Assembly (NCBI RefSeq): GCF_029894425.1
Contig: NZ_JARXYJ010000001.1
Span: 4,340,001 to 4,404,000 of the forward strand
Direction: 5' to 3'
Source: Streptomyces sp. SAI-127
GTDB taxonomy: Bacteria; Actinomycetota; Actinomycetes; Streptomycetales; Streptomycetaceae
Length of the DNA stretch: 64,000 nt
Shown: piece after piece, positions 9,720 to 19,258 of the stretch
Numbering within the stretch: the stretch's first letter is position 1
How the letters are laid out: every line of letters begins with the position of its first letter
Position numbers and translations under genes: made by a program
Notes under the pieces: model-generated
Seen by the model: the letters and a program-made list of their open reading frames with translations, nothing else
Databases searched by the model: none
What the model was told of the DNA's origin: nothing

Positions 9720-10409
9720 ATGACGTTCGTACAGCTCATCGACTGCAGGACCAGCCGTTTCGACGAGATGGACCGGCTGATGGACACGTGGGTCGAGCAG
9801 ACCAAGGGAAAGCGGACCGCGACGCATGCGGTGGTCGGCAAGGACCGGTCCGACGCGTCGCACTTCGTCGAGATCGTGGAGTTTCCGTCGTACGAGGAGG
9901 CGATGCGGAATTCCGGGCTGCCGGAGACGGAGCGGATCTTCCAGGGGATGCTCGCGCTGTGTGACGAGGCGCCGACCTTCACCGATCTGGACGTGGTGCG
10001 GGACGAGCAGCTCAACCCGGCCGTCGCGCGGGAGTTCTTCGAGCAGGCCGGGCGGGCCGGGACCGCGGAGCTGTTCACGCGGTTCACCGAGGACTACATG
10101 GACCACGATCCGGCCAATGCGGACGATCTGGGGCTCGCGGGCGCGCGCGAGGAGTACGAGGGGTGGCGGCGGGCCTTCGCCTTCACCTTCCGCGTGGACG
10201 ACCAGATCGCCCAGGACGACCGGGTGTGCACCCGCTGGACCTGGGCCGGCAAGCACACCGGCGAGTTCGTGGGGATCCCGGCGAGCGGGCAGAACGTGAC
10301 CATGACCGGGACCACCTGGCACCGGTTCCGGGACGGGCGGATCTGCGAGGGCTGGTGGCAGTACGACCGTGCGGGGCTGATGGAACAGCTGGGGGTGCTC
10401 GGCGAATGA
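9720..10409 (+). CDS. Two-domain protein: ABM-like plus SnoaL/NTF2-like
   Basis: The N-terminal ~95 residues (MTFVQLIDCRTSRFDEMDRL...HFVEIVEFPSYEEAM) look like a ferredoxin-like dimeric alpha/beta-barrel domain of the kind found in antibiotic-biosynthesis monooxygenases. The C-terminal ~125 residues (FTRFTEDYMDHDPAN...TRWTWAGKHTGEFVGIPASGQNVTMTGTTWHRFRDGRICEGWWQYD) form a SnoaL-like/ester-cyclase NTF2 fold. SnoaL relatives cyclise polyketide esters, but many family members are unrelated enzymes. There is no biosynthetic cluster nearby, so the substrate is unknown. The ATG follows a GGAGG site; the gene stands alone before the groEL terminator. Confidence 0.82.
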   Translation: MTFVQLIDCRTSRFDEMDRLMDTWVEQTKGKRTATHAVVGKDRSDASHFVEIVEFPSYEEAMRNSGLPETERIFQGMLALCDEAPTFTDLDVVRDEQLNPAVAREFFEQAGRAGTAELFTRFTEDYMDHDPANADDLGLAGAREEYEGWRRAFAFTFRVDDQIAQDDRVCTRWTWAGKHTGEFVGIPASGQNVTMTGTTWHRFRDGRICEGWWQYDRAGLMEQLGVLGE

Positions 10410-10441
10410 CGGCCCGATCCCTGTGACCCGCGAAGGGGAAA

Positions 10442-10470
10442 GCCCCCGTTCCCTCAGAGGGAACGGGGGC
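10442..10470. terminator. Bidirectional terminator between SnoaL-like gene and groEL
   Basis: A perfect 13-bp stem (10442-10454 with 10458-10470) and three-base loop lie between two convergent genes and can serve both. Confidence 0.88.
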
Positions 10471-10489
10471 CTCCTTGCGAGCGCTGGGC

Positions 10490-12139
<1,650 letters not shown>

Positions 12140-12154
12140 CTAGGTGAAAAGAGA

Positions 12155-12205
12155 CTGCGCCCCGGGCGCCCGGCTTGTTAGTGGTCGCGGGGGCCAGGGG
12201 CGCAG
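12155..12205 (-). promoter_or_regulatory. Hairpin in the groES-groEL spacer
   Basis: CTGCGCCCC (12155-12163) pairs with GGGGCGCAG (12197-12205) around a 33-base region holding the palindrome CGGGCGCCCG. It could be an RNA processing or stability element separating groES from groEL transcripts. The function is inferred. Confidence 0.5.
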
Positions 12206-12227
12206 CTCAAAGAAATGCTGGGGTGAA

Positions 12228-12536
12228 TTACTTCTCGATGATCGCGAGCACGTCGCGAGCCGAGAGGACGAGGTACTCCTCGCCGTTGTACTTCACCTCG
12301 GTGCCGCCGTACTTGCTGTACAGCACGATGTCGCCGGTCTGGACGTCGAGCGGCAGGCGCTCGCCGTTCTCGAAGCGGCCCGGGCCCACGGCCAGGACGA
12401 CGCCCTCCTGGGGCTTCTCCTTGGCGGTGTCCGGGATGACCAGGCCAGAGGCGGTGGTCTGCTCGGCGTCGAGCGGCTGGACCACAATGCGGTCCTCGAG
12501 CGGCTTGATGGCAACCTTGGAGCTGGTGGTCGTCAC
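12228..12536 (-). CDS. groES: 10-kDa co-chaperonin GroES
   Basis: GroES caps the GroEL ring. The 102-residue protein has the usual length and sequence: [36 protein letters not shown] (mobile loop at about residues 17-36), [19 protein letters not shown], and [35 protein letters not shown]. The GTG at 12536 is preferred over an upstream ATG because a GGGGGAGG site lies eight bases before it and the family starts here. First gene of the CIRCE-controlled groES-groEL operon. Confidence 0.97.
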   Translation of the reverse strand: MTTTSSKVAIKPLEDRIVVQPLDAEQTTASGLVIPDTAKEKPQEGVVLAVGPGRFENGERLPLDVQTGDIVLYSKYGGTEVKYNGEEYLVLSARDVLAIIEK

Positions 12537-12633
12537 GATCCGACCTCCCCCTTCGGAGATCACGGGGTTGACTGTCTGAGGTGGCGACCAGGTGGATCCG
12601 TCGTCGCGGGTGCCGGACCTGCCCGTCGCTGTG

Positions 12634-12660
12634 TTGGCACTCTCCAGGGGGGAGTGCCAG
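12634..12660 (-). promoter_or_regulatory. CIRCE element 1 (HrcA operator)
   Basis: TTGGCACTC, nine bases, GAGTGCCAG closely matches CIRCE (TTAGCACTC-N9-GAGTGCTAA). It lies about 100 bp upstream of groES, downstream of the promoter. Confidence 0.93.
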
Positions 12661-12666
12661 ACCCGA

Positions 12667-12695
12667 GACTATGACCGTGATTAGCACTCGGTCAA
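12667..12695 (-). promoter_or_regulatory. groES-groEL promoter
   Basis: On the minus strand TTGACC (12695-12690) is followed after 17 bases by ATAGTC (12672-12667). The -35 lies inside CIRCE 2 and the start region runs into CIRCE 1, so HrcA bound at either box would block the polymerase. Confidence 0.8.
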
Positions 12696-12707
12696 GCGGA
12701 GTGCCAA
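12681..12707 (-). promoter_or_regulatory. CIRCE element 2 (HrcA operator)
   Basis: TTAGCACTC, nine bases, GAGTGCCAA is a near-perfect CIRCE box that overlaps the -35 of the groES promoter. Two boxes upstream of groES are usual in Streptomyces. Confidence 0.95.
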
Positions 12708-12736
12708 TCGCGTCTCCGGCCACGCCGCCGGAGCGC

Positions 12737-13546
12737 CTACAGATAGTCCTCCAGCCGTCCCACCGTCAGCCCGCGCCGCTCGATCTCCCGCAGCACCGTC
12801 GTCGTCCGTTCCGTCAGCGTCGGTCCCGAGGCCTCCCCCGATGCCACCGAGACGATGTCACCCGCCCGCAGCGGCCGCTGCGGCGCGCCACCCTCCACCG
12901 ACACGCTCCACAGCACCACGGCCGAGAGTCCGCAGTCGGCCGCCGCGCGCAGGGTCGTGCGGTCGTACGTGCCATAGGGCGGCCGGAGCAGCCGCGGCCG
13001 GATCCCGAAGCGGGACCGCACCTTCTCCTGCTGGCCGCAGATCTCGGCGCGCTGGCCGGGGTACGGCAGACCGCGCAGGGCGGGGTGGTCGAGGGTGTGG
13101 TTCTGGATGCCGGCGCCGACCGACTGGAGACGCGCGAAGTGGCCGTACCCGGGGCCGACGACACTGTCCGTGAGGAACAGGCTGACCGGCAGCCGCAGTT
13201 CACGGACCATGTCGACGAACCGCGGATCCCTCTCGGCACCGTCGTCGTAGGTCAGGAAGACGACCTTGTCGGACGTCCCGACGCGCCTCACGACCGGCGG
13301 CAGGCCGTCCCGGCGCGCCGCCGCGCGCGCCGCCACCCGCGGGGGCGCCTTCAGCGGGGCCAGGAGACCCCAATGGCGGTACGGCCGCCCGTCCGCCCTG
13401 CTCTCCCCGCCGGGTCCGTCCGGTCCGTACGACCCCGCCCGCTGCGCCGCCTTCCTGCCCAGCCGTTCGATGGGATCGACGGACTGGGCACAGCCGGTGA
13501 GCAGTACGGCCGCCAGCCCCCCGGCGACCAGTGCCCGCGCTCTCAC
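12737..13546 (-). CDS. Polysaccharide deacetylase-family lipoprotein, final His motif absent
   Basis: This 269-residue protein starts with a lipoprotein signal (MRARALVAGGLAAVLLTGC, lipobox LLTGC). The NodB-type domain shows motif 1 TYDDG, motif 2 NHTLDHP and motif 3 RPPYGTYD. Family members remove N- or O-acetyl groups from cell-surface glycans using a metal bound by Asp-His-His. The fifth motif, normally L-x-H with the catalytic acid, reads GDIVSVASGEAS here with no His, unlike the paralogue upstream (GDIVLSHFRG). It may be inactive or use another residue. Its GTG start overlaps the upstream stop by four bases (GTGA), so the pair is translationally coupled. Confidence 0.87.
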   Translation of the reverse strand: MRARALVAGGLAAVLLTGCAQSVDPIERLGRKAAQRAGSYGPDGPGGESRADGRPYRHWGLLAPLKAPPRVAARAAARRDGLPPVVRRVGTSDKVVFLTYDDGAERDPRFVDMVRELRLPVSLFLTDSVVGPGYGHFARLQSVGAGIQNHTLDHPALRGLPYPGQRAEICGQQEKVRSRFGIRPRLLRPPYGTYDRTTLRAAADCGLSAVVLWSVSVEGGAPQRPLRAGDIVSVASGEASGPTLTERTTTVLREIERRGLTVGRLEDYL

Positions 13547-14445
13547 AGGTAGTCCTCGAGGCGGGCCACCGCGTACCCCTCGGCCGTGATCCTGTTCAGG
13601 AAGCGGCGGACCATGTCGGGCATCGTGCCCTTCCAGTCCTTCCGCCCCCGGAAGTGGCTGAGCACGATGTCGCCGGGGTGGATGTCCTGGTCCCACTCGC
13701 GGTACTCCCAGCGGTCGACGAAGACCTCTTCGTTCCAGATGGGCGCGTACTTGACGCCGCAGGACCTGGCCGCGCGCAGGGTGTCCTCGTTGTAGTTGCC
13801 GTAGGGCGGGCGGAAGAGCGTGGGCCGCTTGCCGAACCGCTTCTCGATGACGTCCTGCATCCCGCAGATCTCGCGCCGCTGGCGGGCGTACGACAGCGCG
13901 GGCAGGTAGGGGTGGTGGAGCGTGTGGTTGTTCAGTACGACCCCTGCGTCCCGCATCCTCGCGAAGTAGCCGTAGTCGTCCTTGACCAGGTAGTCGCTGA
14001 GGAAGGCGGTGTACGGGATCTTCAACTCGCTCATCATCCGAAGGAACGCGGGGTCCTTCTCGGCGCCGTCGTCGATGGTGAGGAAGACGATCTTCTGCTC
14101 GGTGGGGACCGTGGTGAAGACCGGCGGCAGCCCCTTCTCCTCGTGGCCGTCGACCTCGAAGCCGTGGCGGGTGGTGATGCGGGGCTTGGTCACGGGCGCC
14201 GGCGGGGCCGTCAGCGGGACCTCCTTCAGGCCCCAATGCCTGGCGGCGGCGATCCGGGTCTGCTCGGCGCGGAGCCGGGCGGCCCGGATACGGGTCTTGT
14301 CGGCCTGGAGGTCGGCGGCGGGTGCCGGGGGTGCCTTGAGGGGCCGCTGCGGCCGTACGCCGGTTCCGGCCGGGTCGGCACAGCCGGAGACCAGGGCGGC
14401 CACCGCCAGGAGGACGAGGCCGCCACGGATGGACACCGACGCCAC
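13543..14445 (-). CDS. Polysaccharide deacetylase-family lipoprotein
   Basis: This 300-residue predicted lipoprotein (lipobox VSGC) has a complete NodB domain: TIDDGAEKDP, NNHTLHHP, RPPYGNYNEDT, a Trp-rich region and GDIVLSHFRG with the catalytic His. It should deacetylate a cell-wall or surface glycan outside the membrane. The GTG at 14445 is chosen because AAAAAGGG sits seven bases upstream. An ATG at 14484 would add QKYKKG coded by unusually AT-rich sequence that looks more like a promoter or leader. It is followed with a four-base overlap by a second deacetylase that appears to be a tandem duplicate. Confidence 0.88.
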   Translation of the reverse strand: MASVSIRGGLVLLAVAALVSGCADPAGTGVRPQRPLKAPPAPAADLQADKTRIRAARLRAEQTRIAAARHWGLKEVPLTAPPAPVTKPRITTRHGFEVDGHEEKGLPPVFTTVPTEQKIVFLTIDDGAEKDPAFLRMMSELKIPYTAFLSDYLVKDDYGYFARMRDAGVVLNNHTLHHPYLPALSYARQRREICGMQDVIEKRFGKRPTLFRPPYGNYNEDTLRAARSCGVKYAPIWNEEVFVDRWEYREWDQDIHPGDIVLSHFRGRKDWKGTMPDMVRRFLNRITAEGYAVARLEDYL

Positions 14446-14574
14446 CAACGCACCCTTTTTATACTTTTGTCCTACTGTTCCCATGAGGCCGGATCCTCGC
14501 AGGTCACGGCATCGCACCTGGGCCGACACCGCCGCCGGAAGCGGACCGTCCACCGACTGGCCCACAATGACCCG

Positions 14575-15768
14575 GTGAACGACCTCGCCCCCCTCCTCAC
14601 CCCCGAGGGCCGTGCCCTCCTCGACGAAGTGCGCGGCACCGCCCCCGCCGACGAACTCGCCGTCGCCACCCGGCTGCGCCGCGGGCATCCCGCAGAACTC
14701 GTCTCCGCGGCGCTCGGCCAGGCCCGGTTGCGGCAGCGGGCAGCGGCCAAGTTCGGGGCCGAGGACGCGGAGCGGATGTTCTTCACGCCGAACGGCGTCG
14801 AGCAGTCGACCCGGGCGAGCGTGGCGGCCCACCGCGCCGAGCGCCTGCGGGCACTGGGCGTCACCTCCGTCGCCGACCTGTGCTGCGGGATCGGCGGGGA
14901 CGCGATCGCGCTGGCCCGGGCCGGCATCCGGGTCCTCGCGGTGGACCGGGATCCGCTGACTTCGGCGGCCGCGCGGGCGAACGCGGACGCGCTGGGACTC
15001 GCCGGCCTGATCGACGTACGGGAGGCGGACGTCACGGAGGTCGACACGGCCTCGTACGACGCCGTGTTCGTGGATCCGGCGAGGCGGGGCGGGCGTGGCC
15101 GCATCTTCGATCCGGAGGCCTACTCGCCGCCCCTGTCGTGGGCGGTCCGGGCGGCTCTCAAGGCCCCGCACGCCGCGCTGAAGGTCGCGCCCGGCATCCC
15201 GCACGAGGCGGTTCCGGCGGAGGCCGAGGCGGAGTGGATCTCCGACGGCGGGGACGTGAAGGAGGCGGTGCTGTGGTTCGGCACGGCGCCGGGGGCCGTC
15301 CGGGCCACGCTGCTGCCGGGACCGCGGAGCCTGCTCGGCCGGGGGCTCCCCGACCCCGAAGTCCGTTCCGTGGGGAGGTACTTGTACGAGCCGGACGGCG
15401 CCGTCATCCGGGCCCATCTGGTGGCCGAGGCGGCCGAGGAGCTCGACGGCGGGCTGATCGACCCCACCATCGCCTACGTCACCGCGGACGCGCTGCGCGA
15501 GACCCCGTATGCCACGGCGTACGAGATCACCGACCGACTCCCCTTCAACGTGAAGAAGTTGAAGGCGCTGCTGCGGGAGCGGGAGGTCGGGATCCTGACC
15601 GTGAAGAAGCGCGGGTCGGCCGTCGAGCCGGAGGAGCTGCGGCGCAAGGCCCTTCCGAAGCCGCAGGGACCGCACTCCGTGACCGTGTTCCTGACCCGGG
15701 TCGCGGGGGCGCCGACCATGCTGATCGGCGCCCCCGCGAGGGCCGTCACCGGCGCCGGATCGTCCTGA
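14575..15768 (+). CDS. SAM-dependent methyltransferase with THUMP-like C-terminus
   Basis: This 397-residue protein has an N-terminal helical part and a class I methyltransferase core with SAM motif I VADLCCGIGGDAIALA (about 100-115), the acidic residue in LAVDRDPLT and a DPARRG active-site motif near 165. The C-terminal part (YVTADALRETPYATAYEITDRLPFNVKKLKALLREREVGILTVKKRGSAVEPEELRRKL-type) matches the THUMP-like domain of this actinobacterial family. RNA is the likely substrate, but the exact base is unknown. The GTG at 14575 gives MNDLAPLLTPEGRALL; an ATG eight bases earlier is out of frame. Confidence 0.87.
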   Translation: MNDLAPLLTPEGRALLDEVRGTAPADELAVATRLRRGHPAELVSAALGQARLRQRAAAKFGAEDAERMFFTPNGVEQSTRASVAAHRAERLRALGVTSVADLCCGIGGDAIALARAGIRVLAVDRDPLTSAAARANADALGLAGLIDVREADVTEVDTASYDAVFVDPARRGGRGRIFDPEAYSPPLSWAVRAALKAPHAALKVAPGIPHEAVPAEAEAEWISDGGDVKEAVLWFGTAPGAVRATLLPGPRSLLGRGLPDPEVRSVGRYLYEPDGAVIRAHLVAEAAEELDGGLIDPTIAYVTADALRETPYATAYEITDRLPFNVKKLKALLREREVGILTVKKRGSAVEPEELRRKALPKPQGPHSVTVFLTRVAGAPTMLIGAPARAVTGAGSS

Positions 15769-15994
15769 GCGGCTTCAGGTGCGGGTCGGCGCCCACCGGC
15801 CCCAGCCTTGCCGCGGTGGCGGACCGGCCGTCGTCGGCGCGCAGGGCCTGGCTGCTCATCCGGGTGCTCGCGGGCTCGTCGCCGTTGTGGTGCGCCGTGC
15901 ACGGCCCGCCGTTCGCGGCGATCGAGGCGCTCGCGGAGTGCCGCCGCGGCGCTCGCGACCGCGGTGGTGCTCGCCGCGTTCGGCAACGGATCAC
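15746..15994 (-). other. Possible small gene, perhaps frameshifted, after the ECF42-type sigma gene
   Basis: A minus-strand frame ending at 15746 reads NGGPCTAHHNGDEPASTR, then MSSQALRADDGRSATAARLG and PVGADPHLKPLRTIRRR, with nearly all G/C third positions, a strong coding sign. A GTG at 15994 overlaps the sigma-factor stop (GTGA) in this frame, but the first 25 codons are Arg-rich and not gene-like. The adjacent frame from 15986 (PNAASTTAVASAAAALRERLD) does look coding up to about 15923. A one- or two-base change near 15920 would join them. It overlaps the end of the methyltransferase gene by 23 bases. It could be a frameshifted small gene, a sequencing error, or chance. Confidence 0.3.
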
Positions 15995-17256
15995 CGACCG
16001 CACTCCCGCGCCCTGTCCAGCAGCAGTTCCCGCTCCCGTTCGTTGCGGGTCAGCGCGGCCGCCCGCTCGAACTCGGCCCGTGCCTGCGTCGTACGTCCGA
16101 GGCGGGCCAGGAGGTCGCCGCGCACGCTCGGCAGCAAGTGGTAGTCGGCCAGGGCGGGTTCGCCGGTGAGGGCGTCGACGATCTCCAGGCCCGGGCCCGG
16201 CCCCTCGGCCATCGAGACGGCGACCGCGCGGTTGAGTTCGACGACCGGGGAGGGGGCGCGGGCGGCGAGCAGGGCGTAGAGGGTGGCGATGGCCGGCCAG
16301 TCGGTCTCGTCGTAGGAGTACGCGTGCGCGTGGCAGGCGGCGATGGCGGCCTGGAGGACGTAGGGGCCGGGGGCGCCCGCGGCCGTGGCGTCCGCGCGGC
16401 CCAGGGCCTTGATGCCGCGGGCGATGAGCATGCGGTTCCAGCGGCTGCGGTTCTGGTCCTTGAGGAGGACCGGCTCGCCCCGCGGTCCGGTGCGGGCGGC
16501 CGTGCGTGAGGCCTGGAACTCCAGCAGGGCCGCGAGGCCGTGCACTTCGGGTTCCTTGGGCATGAGGGCGGACAGCAGGCGGGCCAGCCGCAGGGCGTCC
16601 TCACACAGGGAGGGGCGCAGCCAGTCGTCGCCTGCCGTGGCCGCGTACCCCTCGTTGAAGATCAGGTAGATGACGTCCAGGACGGAACCGAGGCGGGCCT
16701 CGCGGTCGGGGCCGTAGGGCACCTCGAAGGCGATGTTCTTCGTGGCGAGGGTCCGCTTGGCGCGCACGATGCGCTGGGCGACCGTCGCCTCCGGGACGAG
16801 GAAGGCGCGGGCGATCTCGGGAGTGGTCAGGCCGCCGAGCAACCGCAGGGTGAGAGCGGTGCGGGCCTCGGCGGACAGCACCGGGTGACAGGTGGTGAAG
16901 ACGAGCCTGAGCAGGTCGTCGTCGATGTCCTCGGGGTCGGACGGCTCCTCCGGCGGCGCGGTCTCCGACAGGTCCCGGCCGATCTCGGCCAGCTTGCGGG
17001 CGTAGTTCTCCCGGCGGCGGACCAGGTCCACGGCCCGTCGGCGCGCGATGGCCATGAGCCAGGCGCCCGGGTTGTCGGGGACGCCGTCGCGCGGCCACTG
17101 CTCCAGCGCGGCGACCAGGGCGTCCTGGGCGAGCTCCTCGGCGATGCCGACGTCCCTGACGACACGGGTGACACCGGCGATGATGCGCGGCGACTCCATG
17201 CGGAAGACGGTCTCGACGGAGGCACGGGCGTCGGCTTCGGGGGGCTGTGTGGTCAC
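15991..17256 (-). CDS. ECF42-type sigma factor with C-terminal TPR-like extension
   Basis: This 421-residue protein has sigma-2 (FRMESPRIIAGVTRVVRDVGIAEELAQDALVAALEQWP...NPGAWLMAIARRRAVDLVRR) and sigma-4 (LRLLGGLTTPEIARAFLVPEATVAQRIVRAKRTL). A long helical C-terminal extension of about 230 residues follows (SVLDVIYLIFNEGY... to the stop) and is typical of the ECF42 group. ECF42 factors are encoded beside DGPF/YCII-like proteins, as here, and do not use a classic anti-sigma. The GTG at 17256 gives MTTQPPEADARAS with a GGGGGG site. It lies 47 bp downstream of the DGPF gene and is probably co-transcribed from the promoter at 17713-17739. Confidence 0.92.
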   Translation of the reverse strand: MTTQPPEADARASVETVFRMESPRIIAGVTRVVRDVGIAEELAQDALVAALEQWPRDGVPDNPGAWLMAIARRRAVDLVRRRENYARKLAEIGRDLSETAPPEEPSDPEDIDDDLLRLVFTTCHPVLSAEARTALTLRLLGGLTTPEIARAFLVPEATVAQRIVRAKRTLATKNIAFEVPYGPDREARLGSVLDVIYLIFNEGYAATAGDDWLRPSLCEDALRLARLLSALMPKEPEVHGLAALLEFQASRTAARTGPRGEPVLLKDQNRSRWNRMLIARGIKALGRADATAAGAPGPYVLQAAIAACHAHAYSYDETDWPAIATLYALLAARAPSPVVELNRAVAVSMAEGPGPGLEIVDALTGEPALADYHLLPSVRGDLLARLGRTTQARAEFERAAALTRNERERELLLDRARECGR

Positions 17257-17303
17257 AGCCCCCCATTCGACACCCGTACGGCCCCGCAGCCAAGGAAGAG
17301 GGC

Positions 17304-17660
17304 TCAGCCCTCCGCGATCTCCCGCACCTCGCAGGTGACCGTCCAGTGCTCCTCGTGCACCTTCAGGAAGCGCTTGGTCCACTCGATCGCCTCGGCCATG
17401 TCCTTGGCCTGGACGATGGCGTACCCCCCGACGACCTCCTTGGCCTCGGTGAAGGGCCCGTCGGTCACCGACAGCTGCCCCTTCTCCCACCGCACCCGCG
17501 CCCCCTGCGCGGTCGGCGTCAGCCCGGCGGTGTCCAGCAGCACCCCGGCCTTCGTCATCTCCTCGATCAGCTCGCCCATCCGCTGCATCAGCGCGTCGCT
17601 GGGGCCCTCGGCGGGGGCGGTCTTCTCGTCGATCTGGACCATCGACAGGTAACGCGGCAT
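17304..17660 (-). CDS. DGPF/YCII-domain protein
   Basis: This 118-residue protein of the YCII-related/DGPF family has the signature TDGPFTEAKEVVGGYAIVQAKDMAEAIEW near residues 68-95. The fold is a small ferredoxin-like barrel. Its biochemical role is unknown; by genomic linkage it belongs to the ECF42 regulatory unit, either as the main target or as a modulator. It lies directly upstream of the sigma gene and downstream of an ECF42-like promoter. Confidence 0.93.
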   Translation of the reverse strand: MPRYLSMVQIDEKTAPAEGPSDALMQRMGELIEEMTKAGVLLDTAGLTPTAQGARVRWEKGQLSVTDGPFTEAKEVVGGYAIVQAKDMAEAIEWTKRFLKVHEEHWTVTCEVREIAEG

Positions 17661-17712
17661 GGTGACTCCTCGGTCACTACGGGGCCGGTCCTTCCCGGCC
17701 TCTCACCAGAGC

Positions 17713-17739
17713 GTCGATCGGGAGAGGCCGGGATCGACA
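17713..17739 (-). promoter_or_regulatory. ECF42-type promoter of the DGPF-sigma operon
   Basis: On the minus strand TGTCGA (17739-17734) is followed after 17 bases by CGAC (17716-17713), about 55 bp upstream of the DGPF start. This fits the reported ECF42 motif TGTCGA / CGA(T)C and implies autoregulation. Confidence 0.78.
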
Positions 17740-17785
17740 GACTCCGCGGATTTCTCCGGAGATTTTTTCCCAGGGCCCTGACCTG

Positions 17786-19177
17786 CTACGACAGCGACCC
17801 GCCGAACCACGCCTTCGCGTACGGCGCCCCGATCGTCCGCCCGCCGAAGGTGAACGCCGCGTCCGTCACGATGCCCGTCGGACGCCCCCGCAGCGACCAG
17901 ACCGCGCCGTCACCGGAGTTCTCGTGGGGCGCCGCCGCCGCGAGGTCCGCGTAGCCGTTGCGGTTGATGTCGAGGAGGCTGACCGTGCCGCCGAAGCTGT
18001 CGCTCGGCTCCACGGCACCGGGGACGCCCTTGGTGTTCTGGGTGAAGCCCTGGGCGCCCTTGCCGGTCAGGCCGCCACGGCTGCCGTACAGGATGCTGAC
18101 CATGCCCGCCCCGTCGTCGTAGCCGAGCTCCTCACCGGGCGCGCCCACGGCCACGTCGTCGTAGCCGTCGCCGTTGACGTCACCGGCCGCCACCGCGGCG
18201 CCGAAGTAGTCCTCGCTCTCCTTGCCGCCGGGGACGCCGTCCGTGTTCTGGCTGTACGTCTTCCAGGTGGACGCGGCCGAGAGGCCGGACGCCGAGCCGG
18301 CGGCCACGGTGATCGTCGACCGGTCCTCGTCGCCCCGGACGAGGTCGTCGTAGCCGTCGCCGTTGACGTCACCGAAGGTCACCCCGCCGAAGCCCCGGGG
18401 AGCCTCGGCGGACGTGAAGGTGTCTCCGGAGGCGGAGGCCAGGTAGAAGCTCGAGCCGAAGCCGCCGTCGCCGGTGTAGAGGTTCAGCGCGAGGTCGTCG
18501 CGGCCGTCGCCGTTGACGTCCCCGGCCGCGGTGTCCAGCACGTCGGCGAACTGGAAGTCCTTCGGGCCGAAGGCCTTCGTGGCGGCCGGCTTGCCGGTCC
18601 GGGAGAGCGGGCCCCTCCATACGGTGGCCGTGGTGCCGAACGGGTCGTCCACCTGGGAGCGGCCCCCGCGGAACAGGACGAGGTCCTGCTTGCCGTCGCC
18701 GTCGAAGTCGCCGGCCTGGGTGACCGCGGCGGGTACGGACACACCGCCGGACAGGCCGCTCTTGCCGCCCCAGACGACGACGGCGTCCCGGACGGGGGAG
18801 CTCTGCCCGATGACCAGGTCGGTGCGTCCGTCACCGTCCAGGTCGCCCTTGGACAGCTGGATGCCGAAGTCCTCGCCCGCTGCGGGGCTGCCCGGTATGC
18901 CGCTGGTGGCGCGGCTGATGATCGTCCGGTGGTCCTTGGTCAGGCCGTGCGGGCCGCCGTACATGACGGCGACGTAGCCCGCCCCCTTCTGGCCGCCGAC
19001 CGTGGCGGTGGGGGCGCCGACGGCGAGGTCCTTGTAGCCGTCGCCGTTGAAGTCGTCCTGGACGGAGTTCGGGGCGGCCGCCGCGGCACTGGCCGTCAGG
19101 GCGGGGATACCGCCGAGCGCCAGCGCACCGGCGACGAGCGGCACGGACAAGGCTTTGTACGAACGCGACATGGACAT
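17786..19177 (-). CDS. Secreted FG-GAP repeat (integrin-like beta-propeller) protein
   Basis: This 463-residue protein has an N-terminal Sec signal (KALSVPLVAGALALGGIPALTASAAAAA). Repeated FG-GAP/VCBS blades carry calcium-loop motifs such as DFNGDGYKDLAVGAP, GDLDGDGRTDLVIG, GDFDGDGKQDLVLF, GDVNGDGRDDLALN, GDVNGDGYDDLVRG, GDVNGDGYDDVAVGAPGE and LDINRNGYADLAAAAP. The pattern predicts a seven-bladed, calcium-binding beta-propeller outside the cell. Its ligand is unknown; relatives in Streptomyces are adhesion or substrate-binding proteins. No catalytic domain is seen. It is transcribed in the same direction as the LCP gene but separated by a hairpin. Confidence 0.9.
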   Translation of the reverse strand: MSMSRSYKALSVPLVAGALALGGIPALTASAAAAAPNSVQDDFNGDGYKDLAVGAPTATVGGQKGAGYVAVMYGGPHGLTKDHRTIISRATSGIPGSPAAGEDFGIQLSKGDLDGDGRTDLVIGQSSPVRDAVVVWGGKSGLSGGVSVPAAVTQAGDFDGDGKQDLVLFRGGRSQVDDPFGTTATVWRGPLSRTGKPAATKAFGPKDFQFADVLDTAAGDVNGDGRDDLALNLYTGDGGFGSSFYLASASGDTFTSAEAPRGFGGVTFGDVNGDGYDDLVRGDEDRSTITVAAGSASGLSAASTWKTYSQNTDGVPGGKESEDYFGAAVAAGDVNGDGYDDVAVGAPGEELGYDDGAGMVSILYGSRGGLTGKGAQGFTQNTKGVPGAVEPSDSFGGTVSLLDINRNGYADLAAAAPHENSGDGAVWSLRGRPTGIVTDAAFTFGGRTIGAPYAKAWFGGSLS

Positions 19178-19232
19178 CGGAAATCCCCCTGGTTACGGCA
19201 GTGCGATCACCGCAAGAGACCGTCCGGGGCGC

Positions 19233-19252
19233 CCGATGGTTGCATCCATCGG
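19233..19252 (-). terminator. Small hairpin after LCP gene
   Basis: CCGATGG and CCATCGG with a six-base loop lie just beyond the LCP stop codon. The stem is short and there is no T run. Confidence 0.5.
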
Positions 19253-19258
19253 TTCACT

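Noticed and set aside
17742..17768. CTCCG/CGGAG hairpin followed by TTTTTT as a terminator
   Set aside because: The T run is on the plus strand, where nothing is transcribed toward it; stem only five bases.
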